In this document: positions 53,382 to 61,732 of the stretch, piece after piece
Layout: every line of letters starts with the position of its first letter
How positions within the stretch are numbered: the first letter of the stretch is position 1
Assembly (NCBI RefSeq): GCF_022049065.2
Contig: NZ_CP095744.1
Location: 1,116,001 to 1,180,000 of the forward strand
DNA: 64,000 bases
Direction of reading: 5' to 3'
DNA from: Niallia sp. Man26
GTDB taxonomy: Bacteria > Bacillota > Bacilli > Bacillales > Cytobacillaceae
Notes under the pieces: model-generated
What the model saw: only the letters and a program-made list of their open reading frames with translations
Told to the model about the DNA's origin: nothing
Database searches by the model: none
Program-made: the position numbers and the translations under genes

Positions 53382-53473
53382 GAACCATAGCTCCTCTCAA
53401 CAAACTATGGTTCTATTTTAGATGGGGAATTTTATTCCGGCTATATTGAGGATTTTAACATCGGCTTTAACAG

Positions 53474-53499
53474 TCAGGCAACGATGTCTGGTTTTTTTT
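53474..53499 (+). terminator. doxX terminator, now separated by the IS
   Basis: TCAGGCA, loop ACGA, TGTCTGG (with G:U pairs) and eight T. Removing the IS puts this hairpin about 20 nt after the doxX stop codon. The target duplication leaves the hairpin intact on the far side. Confidence 0.7.
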
Positions 53500-53602
53500 G
53501 TATCTTTTTTTAAGCTAATAATAATTAATTAGAACGCTTTTTTGGCTATGTAATTGAAATAATTCTTTCTATAAAATAGAAATAAATTGAAAGGAGGCTG
53601 CA

Positions 53603-54194
53603 ATGAATACTAAATGGAAATGGGTCGCTTGCATTTTTGGTGTGTTTAACATTTGCTGTTATTTTCATACCAGTTGGATTGAAGAAAGATCAGAAACGAA
53701 CAATTTATGATATAAACAGGATTCGTGCAGAAGAAACTTTTAATCAGGAAGAAAAGGAATATATCGTGTATTTTTGGCAGAAAACTTGTTCTTCTTGTAA
53801 AGAAATAGAACAAACAGTATTAGAGTATAGGGAAAAGTATCCCCTTTATATTGCCGATATGGAAAATGATAATAATAAAGCTGCTTGGTATGATTGGGAA
53901 CAGTATCATAAAGAATACGACAAGGTTATTGGCGAGGTTAAAAATTGCAAAGAAATAATAAATGGACATGTGAATATGGATGAATTCTTGTATGATCGTG
54001 AGGTTGAGTGGTCCATTGAATTAACAGAGGATGAAAGGATAGTAGCTGTTCATAACACACCACTTGGTAATACAAAACCGATTGTGAGTGCAGAAATAGA
54101 AATTACAGGTACACCGACTATGATAAAAGTTAAAGAAGGAAGAACGGAAGAATTTAGTGTTGGGACTATCGAAGCTTTAGATTTATTGAAGTGA
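53603..54194 (+). pseudogene. Membrane-anchored thioredoxin-like protein with a frameshift in its signal anchor
   Basis: AAGGAGG lies 5 nt before ATG 53603, which reads MNTKWKWVACIF and then runs out of frame. The main frame (from TTG 53637) continues VCLTFAVIFIPVGLKKDQKR as the rest of a signal anchor and then a thioredoxin-like domain with TCSSC (near residue 60) and a cis-proline region TGTPTMIKVK near the end. Deleting one T from the T5 run at 53634-53638 joins both frames perfectly. Either a real frameshift or a homopolymer sequencing error. It lies just upstream of a secreted two-cysteine peptide gene. Confidence 0.7.
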
Positions 54195-54320
54195 AGGACT
54201 TATATTTATTACTAATTCTTCCAGTGTTATGGCTATTAATTGAACTTTTCTATTAATTCAATTAATTTGAAATAGATATTGATATACTTTGTTAGAAGCC
54301 AAATAAATGGAGGTATATCA

Positions 54321-54887
54321 ATGAAAAAAATGAAAAAACTAATTGTATTAGTGGTAATTATATTATGTTTTGGGGCTGCTTTACCTAAATATAATCAAAG
54401 TGTTTCTGCGGAATCAATCGTAAGCGCTTCAAGTGACGAAAATGATTTATTAGGTATTATGGAAGAAATAACTGATGAGCAATTTAATAGTAGTGTACAA
54501 GCAATAAATGATGGGATTACTATTGAAAATGGAGTGTACAAGTTTGACAAAAACCTAGTTAAAGATACAACCTTAACTGAAAAGGAGATTGAAAATATTG
54601 ATGCATTATTTTCAAACTTTCTTACTCAAGGGGAAATTGCTGAAATTGATAAGGTTGACGATAAATTAGCAAAAGACGACATTAAAAAGAATGGTAGAGC
54701 TATACCAGCTGTACTACTAGCAGCAGCTACAACAGTTGCTGCATTTGTTGCCCTTGCTATTATTGTGAATATAATAAATGATTTGTATAAACTTTCAATG
54801 TCAGGATATTGTAGTAAATGGAAAAAGTATTCTCAGATCAAAAAGGCTTGTAAACAATTAGGATATTTAAAAAGATTATCCCTATAA
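54321..54887 (+). CDS. Secreted peptide precursor with hydrophobic C-terminal region, unknown
   Basis: 188 residues from ATG 54321 (GGAGG 8 nt upstream). Signal peptide 1-30 (KKLIVLVVIILCFGAALP, cleavage near VSA). An acidic middle (about 35-120) leads to RAIPAVLLAAATTVAAFVAL, AIIVNIINDLYKL and a basic tail with two cysteines (GYCSKWKK, KKACKQLGYL). A signal, acidic propart and hydrophobic two-Cys C-terminus resemble the layout of SdpC-type peptide toxins, though I see no sequence similarity to SdpC. Its neighbour is a thioredoxin-like protein. Toxin function is inference only. Confidence 0.65.
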   Translation: MKKMKKLIVLVVIILCFGAALPKYNQSVSAESIVSASSDENDLLGIMEEITDEQFNSSVQAINDGITIENGVYKFDKNLVKDTTLTEKEIENIDALFSNFLTQGEIAEIDKVDDKLAKDDIKKNGRAIPAVLLAAATTVAAFVALAIIVNIINDLYKLSMSGYCSKWKKYSQIKKACKQLGYLKRLSL

Positions 54888-54982
54888 TTATAATTATTGG
54901 TTTTGGGGCTACTACCTTAGGAGTGTTGTTTTTTGGAATTTACTTTTTCTTAAAGTATTTCAAAAATTTTTGGAAAGAATGA
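54863..54982 (+). other. Small hydrophobic ORF without a canonical start
   Basis: In another frame overlapping the end of the previous gene, an open frame reads FKKIIPIIIIIGFGATTLGV and LFFGIYFFLKYFKNFWKE, to TGA 54982. It looks like a real single-span membrane protein with basic ends, but the first possible codons are ATA or ATT. It may be read by coupling, or its start has been lost. Confidence 0.35.
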
Positions 54983-55054
54983 AATTTATAAATAACGTAA
55001 ACGAAAGAACTTTTGCAACTACGTACTGTAGTTTAATTTAAAACTTTACCTAAT

Positions 55055-55100
55055 AAACCCAACAGTCTTCAAACTGTTAAGTTCCAAAACTGCTGGGTTT
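55055..55100 (+). promoter_or_regulatory. Alternative hairpins before a small ORF
   Basis: AAACCCAACAGT can pair with ACTGCTGGGTTT, while AACAGT can instead pair with ACTGTT inside the loop. A weak T-rich tail follows. It could terminate the peptide operon or act as an attenuator. Confidence 0.4.
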
Positions 55101-55129
55101 ATATTGTAATAAAAAAGGAGGATTTAAAC

Positions 55130-55315
55130 TTGAAGTCTAAAGTCACTTTTCCTAATTTTCTCAATATATTAAGTTCATCTATCTTTGCGATTTTCTCTAT
55201 CTCTTTTAAAAGGGAAGATTTTAGCCATAGAGTTTTTAAAATGGATACGGTTGCCTCAATAATGGGAATCAATATAATTTCTGTTAGCCTTTGTCTTCTG
55301 AACATAGTTGGTTAA
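55130..55315 (+). CDS. Small membrane protein, unknown
   Basis: 61 residues from TTG with AAGGAGG 8 nt upstream. Two hydrophobic stretches (FLNILSSSIFAIFSIS and ASIMGINIISVSLCLLNIVG) flank a charged loop (KREDFSHRVFK). Candidate immunity-like partner of the secreted peptide, from position only. Confidence 0.5.
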   Translation: MKSKVTFPNFLNILSSSIFAIFSISFKREDFSHRVFKMDTVASIMGINIISVSLCLLNIVG

Positions 55316-55395
55316 CTCATAGGTTTTTTTATGCTGTGTTAAATATAATGAATATATACTCAACAATTGTAGTTTAATCATTTTAAGGTTATAAA

Positions 55396-55494
55396 GGGCA
55401 GCATTCCTGATTAATTAAAACTAGCTTATGGCAGAAACGGGGCAGCATTCCTTTAATAAATGAAGAGAACCTTTCTTGTGTCACAAACATGGCA
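55396..55494 (+). repeat. Dispersed intergenic repeat, two tandem copies
   Basis: GGGCAGCATTCCTGATTAAT ... GCTTATGGCAGAAACGGGGC, then a second copy GGGCAGCATTCCTTTAATAA ... CTTGTGTCACAAACATGGCA. The same words recur near 55970, 62881 and 63241. Confidence 0.7.
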
Positions 55495-55600
55495 GTTATG
55501 TTGAAGAAGGATTTTTCTATGTCTTGGCGAATTTTTGGTTCAATAGCACAAGAACGAGTTGCCATTTAAGTAGCAATTTTTAGGGAGAGTAGATGTTGAC

Positions 55601-55927
55601 ATGAATCAATTATATTTGTCATTAAATGAAGCTGGATTGATTTTTAAGGGGCAAGCAGCACTTGCTCAAGAGGAGGTTGATTACATTTTGCTTGAAACCT
55701 ATGAGAACGGAACAACAAATTCAGTGGATGTGAATACATTCGAAACGCTTTTTGGGGATGCAAAAGGTAATCCGACCTATGAAGCCTTGTCAGGAACTCA
55801 TACTTTTAAATTGGGAGATGAAAATTACACAATGACTGCTGAGGAAATGGGCTATCAAAAGTATTTCGACCAATGGAAAGAAAAAGGATTGTTTAAATCT
55901 TTGTCGACTAACAGGAGAAAGATTTAA
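55601..55927 (+). CDS. Hypothetical protein
   Basis: 108 residues, soluble and acidic. An N-terminal LSLNEAGLIFKGQAALAQEEVDYILLETYENG and a central FKLGDENYTMTAEEMGYQKYF look like a compact alpha/beta domain. The ribosome site is poor (GGGAG 14 nt away), and it is flanked by repeats, so it may be a remnant. Not recognised. Confidence 0.45.
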   Translation: MNQLYLSLNEAGLIFKGQAALAQEEVDYILLETYENGTTNSVDVNTFETLFGDAKGNPTYEALSGTHTFKLGDENYTMTAEEMGYQKYFDQWKEKGLFKSLSTNRRKI

Positions 55928-55969
55928 TCAGCAAGAGTTATCATCTGGTTGGTACTACATCACTACATC

Positions 55970-56022
55970 GGCAACATTCCTGTAATACATGAAAACTTAG
56001 CTTATGGAAGAAACGTGGCAGG
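55970..56022 (+). repeat. Dispersed intergenic repeat copy
   Basis: GGCAACATTCCTGTAATACA, TGAAAACTTAGCTTATGGAA and GAAACGTGGCAGG follow in order; same module as at 55396. Confidence 0.65.
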
Positions 56023-56191
56023 TTTGTTTAAGTGAATATTTTCACAATTGATATAAATTAAAACGTTGAAAGTAGCTACAAACTCTACAGACAATTCATA
56101 AGTAAATAGTGGATAAGAGCCGGTACTAAAATGAACAAGGGTAATAAGATAGTATCAGGCATGTATTTCACCCCTTTTTTGTATATACACG

Positions 56192-56231
56192 AAAAAAAGA
56201 TGTACCGATAGTACGGCGGTACATCTTTTTT
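56192..56231. terminator. Strong orphan bidirectional terminator hairpin
   Basis: AAAAAAGATGTACCG pairs with CGGTACATCTTTTTT around a 10-nt loop. No supported gene precedes it on either strand. Confidence 0.75.
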
Positions 56232-56331
56232 CCTTTAGACAGAATGCCATACTTTGATTGTTAAAATGAATAATATATAGAGTACGACGGTAATTAAGAT
56301 CTTTTGCTTTTAATCAACCAATACGACTTTT

Positions 56332-56356
56332 GTCAACCTTAATTGGTTGACCTTTT
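56332..56356 (+). terminator. Small terminator-like hairpin
   Basis: GTCAACC, 6-nt loop, GGTTGAC, then CTTTTT. Confidence 0.45.
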
Positions 56357-56620
56357 TACATAAAAGTGTTGATTTATCAGTGGTATCCTTGTTTTTTATG
56401 ATTCATGAAGTAAACGAAGCAGTTTTTTATAAGCTCATACATAAACCTGTTCATCTGACATTTTATAGTCAAGATACAACATCAATAAGACTAGTTAAAT
56501 CTATCGTTATCTTTCCTGTTTGTTAATTCATTACCTTCATTCAAAATGAAACAATCGGAGCAGTTTAGTTGAATAAAAAGTAATTCCAAAATTGATATAA
56601 AATAAAAAATATATTTACTA

Positions 56621-56971
56621 TATGTCTGTTTCTCAGAAGGACGTATCTACAAGGAAGAAATTGTTAAAGGAATTAAAGCACATCTTAATAATACAAATAT
56701 TTCACAAACAGTATCAGAAATCTAAGATTTTTTAATTGAATTATTAAACTATGATTTTCGATTACTTGATGGAATAGTATCAGAAGTGAAAATAAAGCAA
56801 CCTAAAAAAACTAAGTATTTTAAACAAATAAAAGTAGGTCAAATATTTGAAATTTATCTTGATAATATTCAAAAGTATAATTATGGTGTAATCATTAAAG
56901 GTGATTTACTCCTTAATAATGGCAATTTCAACAGTATATCCTTCAGGCGTTCGTATTTTGTTGAATCATAA
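56621..56971 (+). pseudogene. Remnant of an Imm26-like immunity protein
   Basis: One frame runs from about 56621 to TAA 56971 with a single in-frame TAA near 56723. After the stop it continues DFLIELLNYDFRLLDGIVSE, then KYFKQIKVGQIFEIYLDN, IQKYNYGVIIKGDLLL. The KVGQIFEIYL..YNYGVII pattern resembles Imm26-type immunity proteins, but the protein ends early. A GTG at 56786 opens the last 61 codons without a good ribosome site. Probably a decayed gene. Confidence 0.5.
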
Positions 56972-57090
56972 TTTGCCTTAAATATAAAACAGAAAAAGAA
57001 GCACTGGAAAAATTTTCTTATCAATAATAAATAAAGCATTTTCATTTCAGTAATTTTGGCAATAATATTTTTTGTTCAAAATTAAGTGCT

Positions 57091-57117
57091 TCAATTTCCC
57101 CTCGCCAATGCCGATAT
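57091..57117 (+). promoter_or_regulatory. SigD (motility) promoter of the chemoreceptor
   Basis: TCAA, 15 nt, GCCGATAT: a perfect SigD -10 and a near-consensus -35 at the right spacing, 79 nt before the start codon. Confidence 0.75.
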
Positions 57118-57195
57118 AATCGTATATAGATTGCAATCTCACCATAATTGGGCTTTGATTGCTTTCTTGAAATTAAACTTAAGGAGATAGCAGCA

Positions 57196-59169
57196 ATGAA
57201 GAAATTAAACATCACATGGAATTTAAGGGCAAAGCTTTACACAGCATTTGCTATTATTCTTCTAATTCCAACAATAGCAGTGGGCCTCCTTTCCTATAAC
57301 AGTGCAAAAAATGAACTAGAAAACAGTTTATTAAAAAGTGCTGAAGAAAATGTTAAACTGCTTAGTTCAAACATAGACAATACGCTTTCGCCAAAGGTGC
57401 ATGATGCAGAATTTTTTAGTGATTTACTGACTGCAGACATGTTTACTGAAGGAGACAATAATTCTCAAGGAATCCAAAAGCTCACCCAGTATATCGGATT
57501 ACATCCAGAAGCACAATCCATTTATATCGGTACAACACATGGACGAATGATTTCATATCCTAAAACTGACCTTCCAAGCGATTATGACCCAAGGGAGAGA
57601 CCTTGGTATCAAGCGGGCATGGATAGTAATGATGTAGTTGTTACAAGTCCTTATAAAGATACAAGTACAGGAGATATGGTTGTTACTGTTACCAAGAAGC
57701 TAAAAGATGGAAGTGGCGTTTTGGCAATTGATATCAATATAAAAAGACTGGCAGAGACAGCGAGTAATGTTAATATCGGTCAAGATGGCTATGCCATCCT
57801 TCTTGATACACAGCAGCTATTTATCGTGAATCCAAAAGGAAAAGCTGGTGCGAAGGCTGAACAAAGTTATTATAAGGAGCTTTATAAAGCAGAGAGCGGT
57901 GTCATCGACTATACTGTTGAAGACAATAAAAGAGTTATGTATTACACGACGAATAAACTTACAGGCTGGAAAATAGCCGGAACTATGTCTTCATCAGAAA
58001 TTGAAGAAGCTGCTTCACCAATTTTAAACACTACCTTCCATGTAATTGCTATAGCAGTTGTTATTGGTGCAGCAATTGTCATGGTAATAGTAAGATCGAT
58101 TATTATCAGAGTAAGAGCACTCCAAAAGACAGCACAGAAAATCAGCAGTGGTGATCTAACAGAAGATATTAAAACAAATTCTAATGATGAAATTGGCAAG
58201 CTCGCTTCATCCTTCATTGACATGCAGACAAGCTTAAGAAGTTTGTTAGGAACTGTTGAGCAAAACGCTGTTCAAGTGGCTGCTTCTGCCGAACAACTTA
58301 ATGCAAGTGCCATGCAGACAAGTGAAGCAACAGAACAAGTGGCAGAAGCTATTCAAGAGGTTGCATCAAGCGCTGAAAAACAAACGTCAGGAATGCAAGA
58401 AAATATTTTAGCATTAAACAGAATTTCGGCAGGGACTACTTCCATTGCTGAAAGCACTACTGCTGTTTCCGATTTGACGAGGGAAACAACCGAAAAAGCG
58501 GAAACAGGAGGCCGTTCAGTTAAGCTGACTGTTGACCAAATGAATCTTATACATGCATCTGTACTTGATTCAAATGCAGTCATTCACTCCTTGTATGACC
58601 GTTCTAAAGAAATTGGGACTATTTTAAATGTCATTACAGCTATTTCGGAACAGACCAATCTTCTAGCATTAAATGCAGCAATTGAAGCTGCAAGGGCAGG
58701 AGAATCAGGGAAGGGTTTTGCTGTTGTTGCTGAAGAAGTCCGAAAACTCGCTGAACAATCACAAAGCTCAGCAAGTCAAATTTCAGATTTAATTAAGGCC
58801 ATCCAGCAGGACACAGAAAGCACTGTTCAAAAAATGACTACTGTAGTTGACAACGTTCAAAGTGGACTATCTGTATCAGAGGATGCTATTGAAAAGTTTG
58901 GTGATATTCTTTCAAGCATGAAGGAAATATCACCAAAAATGGATGAGGTATCCAACACAATTAAAGAAATGATTGTAGTAGTTAAGGAAGTAGAAGAAAC
59001 TGCAAATGATGTTTCTGATATTGCGAAAAGTAATGCAGCTTCCTCAGAAGAGGTCGCTGCATCGACAGAAGAACAACTTGCAGCAATGGAGGAGATATCC
59101 TCTTCGTCCCATACACTCTCTATTATGGCAGATGAGCTACACGACATTATTAAAAAATATAAATATTAA
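57196..59169 (+). CDS. Methyl-accepting chemotaxis protein (dCache sensor, McpA/TlpA type)
   Basis: 657 residues from ATG 57196 (AAGGAG 9 nt upstream). Membrane helix about 14-35, dCache_1 domain about 40-275 with [12 protein letters not shown] near 132 and [20 protein letters not shown] near 160, second membrane helix about 285-305, HAMP about 306-360, signalling coiled coil with [20 protein letters not shown] near 480. The DPRERPWY motif is typical of amino-acid- or organic-acid-sensing McpA/B/C receptors. A SigD promoter precedes it. Confidence 0.95.
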   Translation: MKKLNITWNLRAKLYTAFAIILLIPTIAVGLLSYNSAKNELENSLLKSAEENVKLLSSNIDNTLSPKVHDAEFFSDLLTADMFTEGDNNSQGIQKLTQYIGLHPEAQSIYIGTTHGRMISYPKTDLPSDYDPRERPWYQAGMDSNDVVVTSPYKDTSTGDMVVTVTKKLKDGSGVLAIDINIKRLAETASNVNIGQDGYAILLDTQQLFIVNPKGKAGAKAEQSYYKELYKAESGVIDYTVEDNKRVMYYTTNKLTGWKIAGTMSSSEIEEAASPILNTTFHVIAIAVVIGAAIVMVIVRSIIIRVRALQKTAQKISSGDLTEDIKTNSNDEIGKLASSFIDMQTSLRSLLGTVEQNAVQVAASAEQLNASAMQTSEATEQVAEAIQEVASSAEKQTSGMQENILALNRISAGTTSIAESTTAVSDLTRETTEKAETGGRSVKLTVDQMNLIHASVLDSNAVIHSLYDRSKEIGTILNVITAISEQTNLLALNAAIEAARAGESGKGFAVVAEEVRKLAEQSQSSASQISDLIKAIQQDTESTVQKMTTVVDNVQSGLSVSEDAIEKFGDILSSMKEISPKMDEVSNTIKEMIVVVKEVEETANDVSDIAKSNAASSEEVAASTEEQLAAMEEISSSSHTLSIMADELHDIIKKYKY

Positions 59170-59173
59170 AACA

Positions 59174-59212
59174 AAGCCGCCGCAGATTTGTCCTAAATCT
59201 GCGGCGGCTTTT
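59174..59212 (+). terminator. Strong intrinsic terminator
   Basis: AAAGCCGCCGCAGATTT pairs with AAATCTGCGGCGGCTTTT, a very GC-rich stem. Confidence 0.93.
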
Positions 59213-59299
59213 CACTTATAGAGGGTTAATATTGATTGAACATCTTAAGTATAAATATATCTGGTGATTTAGGGATTTGTAAATGCCTGTATAGAGTCA

Positions 59300-59475
59300 T
59301 TTCACCCATATTAAAGAAAGAAGAAGTCTATCATACCCAGTACACAGACTACCGGGCAGTGAAGCTGGCCATGTTTCAGTTTATAGAGGGCGGGTACAAC
59401 AGAAACAGAATTCACAGCAGCATCGGCTATCAAACACCTCAAGCTATGGAGCATCAGATTAGAAGAACCTCTTAA
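59300..59475 (+). pseudogene. C-terminal remnant of an IS3-family transposase (OrfB)
   Basis: ILKKEEVYHTQYTDYRAVKL, then YNRNRIHSSIGYQTPQAMEH to TAA is the end of an IS3/IS150-type integrase domain, including the region after the catalytic Glu. No N-terminal part exists upstream. The sequence TTTTTTGTCC shortly after resembles an IS3 end. Confidence 0.85.
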
Positions 59476-59751
59476 TACTTAACTTTTTTGTCCAAATTAT
59501 TGACTCAAATCCATGGTGCTATGATGCAGTTTAGCCTAACAAGGAAATTTTATCTTTTTTGTAGAATAATCATGAGGAAGTACTTATTTGTTTATGGTAA
59601 TAGTTAATGAGAGATATCAACATATCAGTCATATAACTAAAAATTGGTACAATAGTAAATTAGAAATAAATCTTAACGTCTAAATATTAATAAGAGGTGA
59701 ATGTCTAAAGTAAAAAGTTTTTAACTAAACTAAGAGCGGAGGGTTAAAAAT

Positions 59752-60249
59752 ATGAAACAATTGGGGACACTATATTTTTTCTGTGGAAAAATGGGAGCTG
59801 GAAAATCAACTAAATCAAAACAATTGGCGATAGATAAACATGCTGTACTGTTGTCCGAGGATGATTGGCTTTCATCTCTTTATCCCAATCAGATTACATC
59901 ATTTGAGGACTACCTAAAATTCTCAGCACAGCTCAAGCCATTCGTGAAAAAGCATGTTCAAAACATATTAAGTGTCGGTACAGATGTAGTGATGGATTTT
60001 CCGGCTAACACTCAAAACCTGCGAAAGTGGTTTTTAAATATAGCTTCAGAGGTTAATGCAAGCCATCAACTAATTTTCCTTAATCTAAATAACGAACTAT
60101 GCTTACGTCAAATTGCACAAAGGCGTATCGAACAACCCGAAAGAGAAGCTTTTGACACGGAGGCGATGTTTATTCATGTTACTAAATTTTTTGAAGCACC
60201 AGTGGCATCTGAGGGTTTAAATATCTTAGAGTTGAGCGGACAAAAATAA
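59752..60249 (+). CDS. P-loop kinase-like ATPase
   Basis: 165 residues. Walker A GKMGAGKST (12-20), then a lid/LSEDDWLSSLYP region, VVMDFPANTQNLRKWF (Walker B-like, near 78) and an arginine-rich lid LRQIAQRRIEQPE. This is the AAA_33/zeta-like group of small kinases that phosphorylate metabolites or antibiotics. Weak GGAGGG ribosome site about 10 nt upstream. No antitoxin partner is adjacent, so a toxin role is not supported. Confidence 0.82.
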   Translation: MKQLGTLYFFCGKMGAGKSTKSKQLAIDKHAVLLSEDDWLSSLYPNQITSFEDYLKFSAQLKPFVKKHVQNILSVGTDVVMDFPANTQNLRKWFLNIASEVNASHQLIFLNLNNELCLRQIAQRRIEQPEREAFDTEAMFIHVTKFFEAPVASEGLNILELSGQK

Positions 60250-60547
60250 CAGGGAGTTCAATGATTCATGTGTATAGAGTGCCTTTTGTTCAGGGAGGTG
60301 CTCTATATGATATAAATTGAAATGCGAGTAAGGAATGTTTCATTGTATATAAGTTAAATCGATGTAACTTTGTGTGAAGTGATACACTTGAAAAATACTG
60401 GGGCTTTTCTTAGTAAAGGAAAGCTTCTTTTAATGGATATAATGGTAGTGTTACGTATAAAGGATTTTTTAAAAGTATTTCTGTGACTAAAATGGCCTCA
60501 TTAGCCATTTGTTCAGTCCACACCCTCATTAATGGTTTTGGAAAAAA
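60250..60547. other. Intergenic region, no gene seen
   Basis: Contains a weak hairpin GCTTTTCTT/AAGGAAAGC near 60403-60424 that may end the kinase transcript and a short AAATGGC/GCCATTT hairpin near 60490-60510. Confidence 0.45.
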
Positions 60548-60566
60548 GGGCAACTAAAGTTACCCT
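60545..60566 (-). terminator. Terminator of the CMD gene
   Basis: On the minus strand GGGTAAC, TTTA, GTTGCCC, then six T. Confidence 0.75.
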
Positions 60567-60575
60567 TAAATAACA

Positions 60576-60965
60576 TTAATTGGTTACCTTCAAATTACGT
60601 TCTTCAAAAATTTGTTTTGCAACAAAAGTTGCATTAAGAACTCTTGGAAAACCAGTGTACGGAACACATTGAGTAATCGCCTCAATCACTTCATTAGGGG
60701 TGAGTCCCACGTTAAGTGCAGCATTAATATGAACGTTAAGTTGTGGCTCACACCCTCCTTGAGTAGTAAGAGAAGCAATTGTTACAAGTTGACGTTGTTT
60801 TAAATCTAATCCCTTTCGAGAATAAATATCTCCAAAAGCAAATTCAACTACATATTTGCCAAGATCAGGGGCAGTATCCTTTAAAGAATCAATTACTCGC
60901 TTGCCTCCTTCTCCGTCTATTTCCATAAGTTTTTTCCAGCCTCTGTGATAACGTTCATTTGACAT
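60576..60965 (-). CDS. Carboxymuconolactone decarboxylase-family protein
   Basis: 129 residues, CMD/AhpD-like helical fold. YVVEFAFGDIYSRKGLDLKQRQLVTIAS, then GGCEPQLNVHINAALNVG and TPNEVIEAI are the CMD core. The single Cys in GGCEPQLNVHI lacks a CxxC partner, so it resembles true decarboxylases or YurZ-type proteins more than AhpD. GGAGGAGG precedes the ATG at 60965. It is divergent from a MerR gene and has a MerR-type promoter, so it is likely an inducible stress enzyme. Confidence 0.88.
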   Translation of the reverse strand: MSNERYHRGWKKLMEIDGEGGKRVIDSLKDTAPDLGKYVVEFAFGDIYSRKGLDLKQRQLVTIASLTTQGGCEPQLNVHINAALNVGLTPNEVIEAITQCVPYTGFPRVLNATFVAKQIFEERNLKVTN

Positions 60966-61016
60966 CTAATTATCCTCCTCCTTAAATTAAAATTTCTAAA
61001 TAAGTTCCGTAAAAAT

Positions 61017-61047
61017 AATTTACACTTTAGAGTGCACTCTAAAGCAA
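61017..61047 (-). promoter_or_regulatory. MerR-type promoter and perfect operator of the CMD gene
   Basis: Minus strand: TTGCTT, a 19-nt spacer TAGAGTGCACTCTAAAGTG, TAAATT. The spacer region holds CTTTAGAGTGCACTCTAAAG, a perfect 20-bp palindrome (61025-61044). Confidence 0.82.
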
Positions 61048-61063
61048 TACCATTTTTATATGC

Positions 61064-61076
61064 TATAATTTAACAT
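61064..61076 (+). promoter_or_regulatory. -10 box giving a probably leaderless merR mRNA
   Basis: TATAAT ends 7 nt before ATG 61077, and there is no ribosome site. Transcription would begin at or next to the start codon. Confidence 0.5.
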
Positions 61077-61451
61077 ATGGATAAAAAATTTTTTACAACT
61101 CAACAAATATCAAATTTTACGGGACTATCCGTACATACGTTACGTTATTACGAAAAAATTGGACTTCTTGACAAAGTAAAGCGAGATGTAAATGGCTATC
61201 GCCAATATACGGAGTCAGATATATCATGGATAAACTTTTTAATTCGTTTACGAGTAACGGGTATGCCAGTGTCTGAGATGAAACAGTTCTCTGTTCTGCG
61301 GAGTCAAGGTGAGCTAACAGTAGGCTTGCGTCGCGGATTATTAGAGAATCATCAAAAAAATGTACAAGAAAAAATAAAAGACTTACAAATTAATCTTCAA
61401 AAGATTGAAGAAAAAATCAACTATTATAAGAAATTGGAGGTAGGGGATTAA
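61077..61451 (+). CDS. MerR-family regulator
   Basis: 124 residues. Winged helix about 5-40 (FTTQQISNFTGLSVHTLRYYEKIGLL, RYYEKIGLL hallmark) and a C-terminal coiled coil (about 85-120). No cysteine at the AdhR position, so a different cue is expected. It has no SD, and a -10 box lies immediately upstream. Divergent from the CMD gene, whose promoter holds a perfect palindrome in a 19-nt spacer. Similar in sequence to the MerR at 2836 (VTGMPVSEM/VTGMPVSDL). Confidence 0.88.
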   Translation: MDKKFFTTQQISNFTGLSVHTLRYYEKIGLLDKVKRDVNGYRQYTESDISWINFLIRLRVTGMPVSEMKQFSVLRSQGELTVGLRRGLLENHQKNVQEKIKDLQINLQKIEEKINYYKKLEVGD

Positions 61452-61484
61452 TTTGGAATACATATAATGTTCAATTATTTGCAT

Positions 61485-61513
61485 ACGACTCTTCAAAAGT
61501 AGTCGTTTTTTTA
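61485..61513 (+). terminator. Intrinsic terminator of merR
   Basis: ACGACT, 10-nt loop, AGTCGT, then seven T. Confidence 0.8.
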
Positions 61514-61563
61514 TATCCATAAACAAGATTGTGAAAAACTATGTCTTCCCTTCAATAAAACAG

Positions 61564-61591
61564 TGCCCTTTGGTATGTCGCTAAAAGGGCA
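61564..61591. repeat. Intergenic hairpin
   Basis: TGCCCTTT pairs with AAAGGGCA across a 12-nt loop; no T run. Perhaps a dispersed small repeat. Confidence 0.4.
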
Positions 61592-61732
61592 GTTTAGCAT
61601 AAGTGTAATTATTCACAAACTTAGAAAATTGGTTAGGCAGTTAATTTGAATAATATTTCATATTATTCAATAATTAATATTGTTAAATCTTAATAATACC
61701 ATTAGAAAGTAAACCTGGAGTTGTTGTTGATA

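Larger units (their letters stand above)
51371..53472 (-). mobile_element. IS21-family insertion sequence, complete
   Basis: About 2.1 kb. Long imperfect terminal inverted repeats: the left end starts TGTCAAGGCTGATTAAAACT and the right end, read inward, TGTTAAAGCCGATGTTAAAA; similarity continues for about 50 bp to AAAATTCCCCA. The flanks share GTCAG (51366-51370 and 53473-53477), a 5-bp target duplication. Both genes istA and istB are intact, so it may still be active. Confidence 0.93.
55928..56620. other. Gene-poor repeat and hairpin zone
   Basis: Contains a repeat copy (55970-56022), a strong orphan terminator hairpin (56192-56231) and a smaller one (56332-56356). No open frame with a ribosome site is seen. 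Confidence 0.55.

Noticed and set aside
59752..60249. Zeta-type toxin
   Set aside because: Walker A fits, but there is no epsilon antitoxin and the protein is shorter than zeta toxins.
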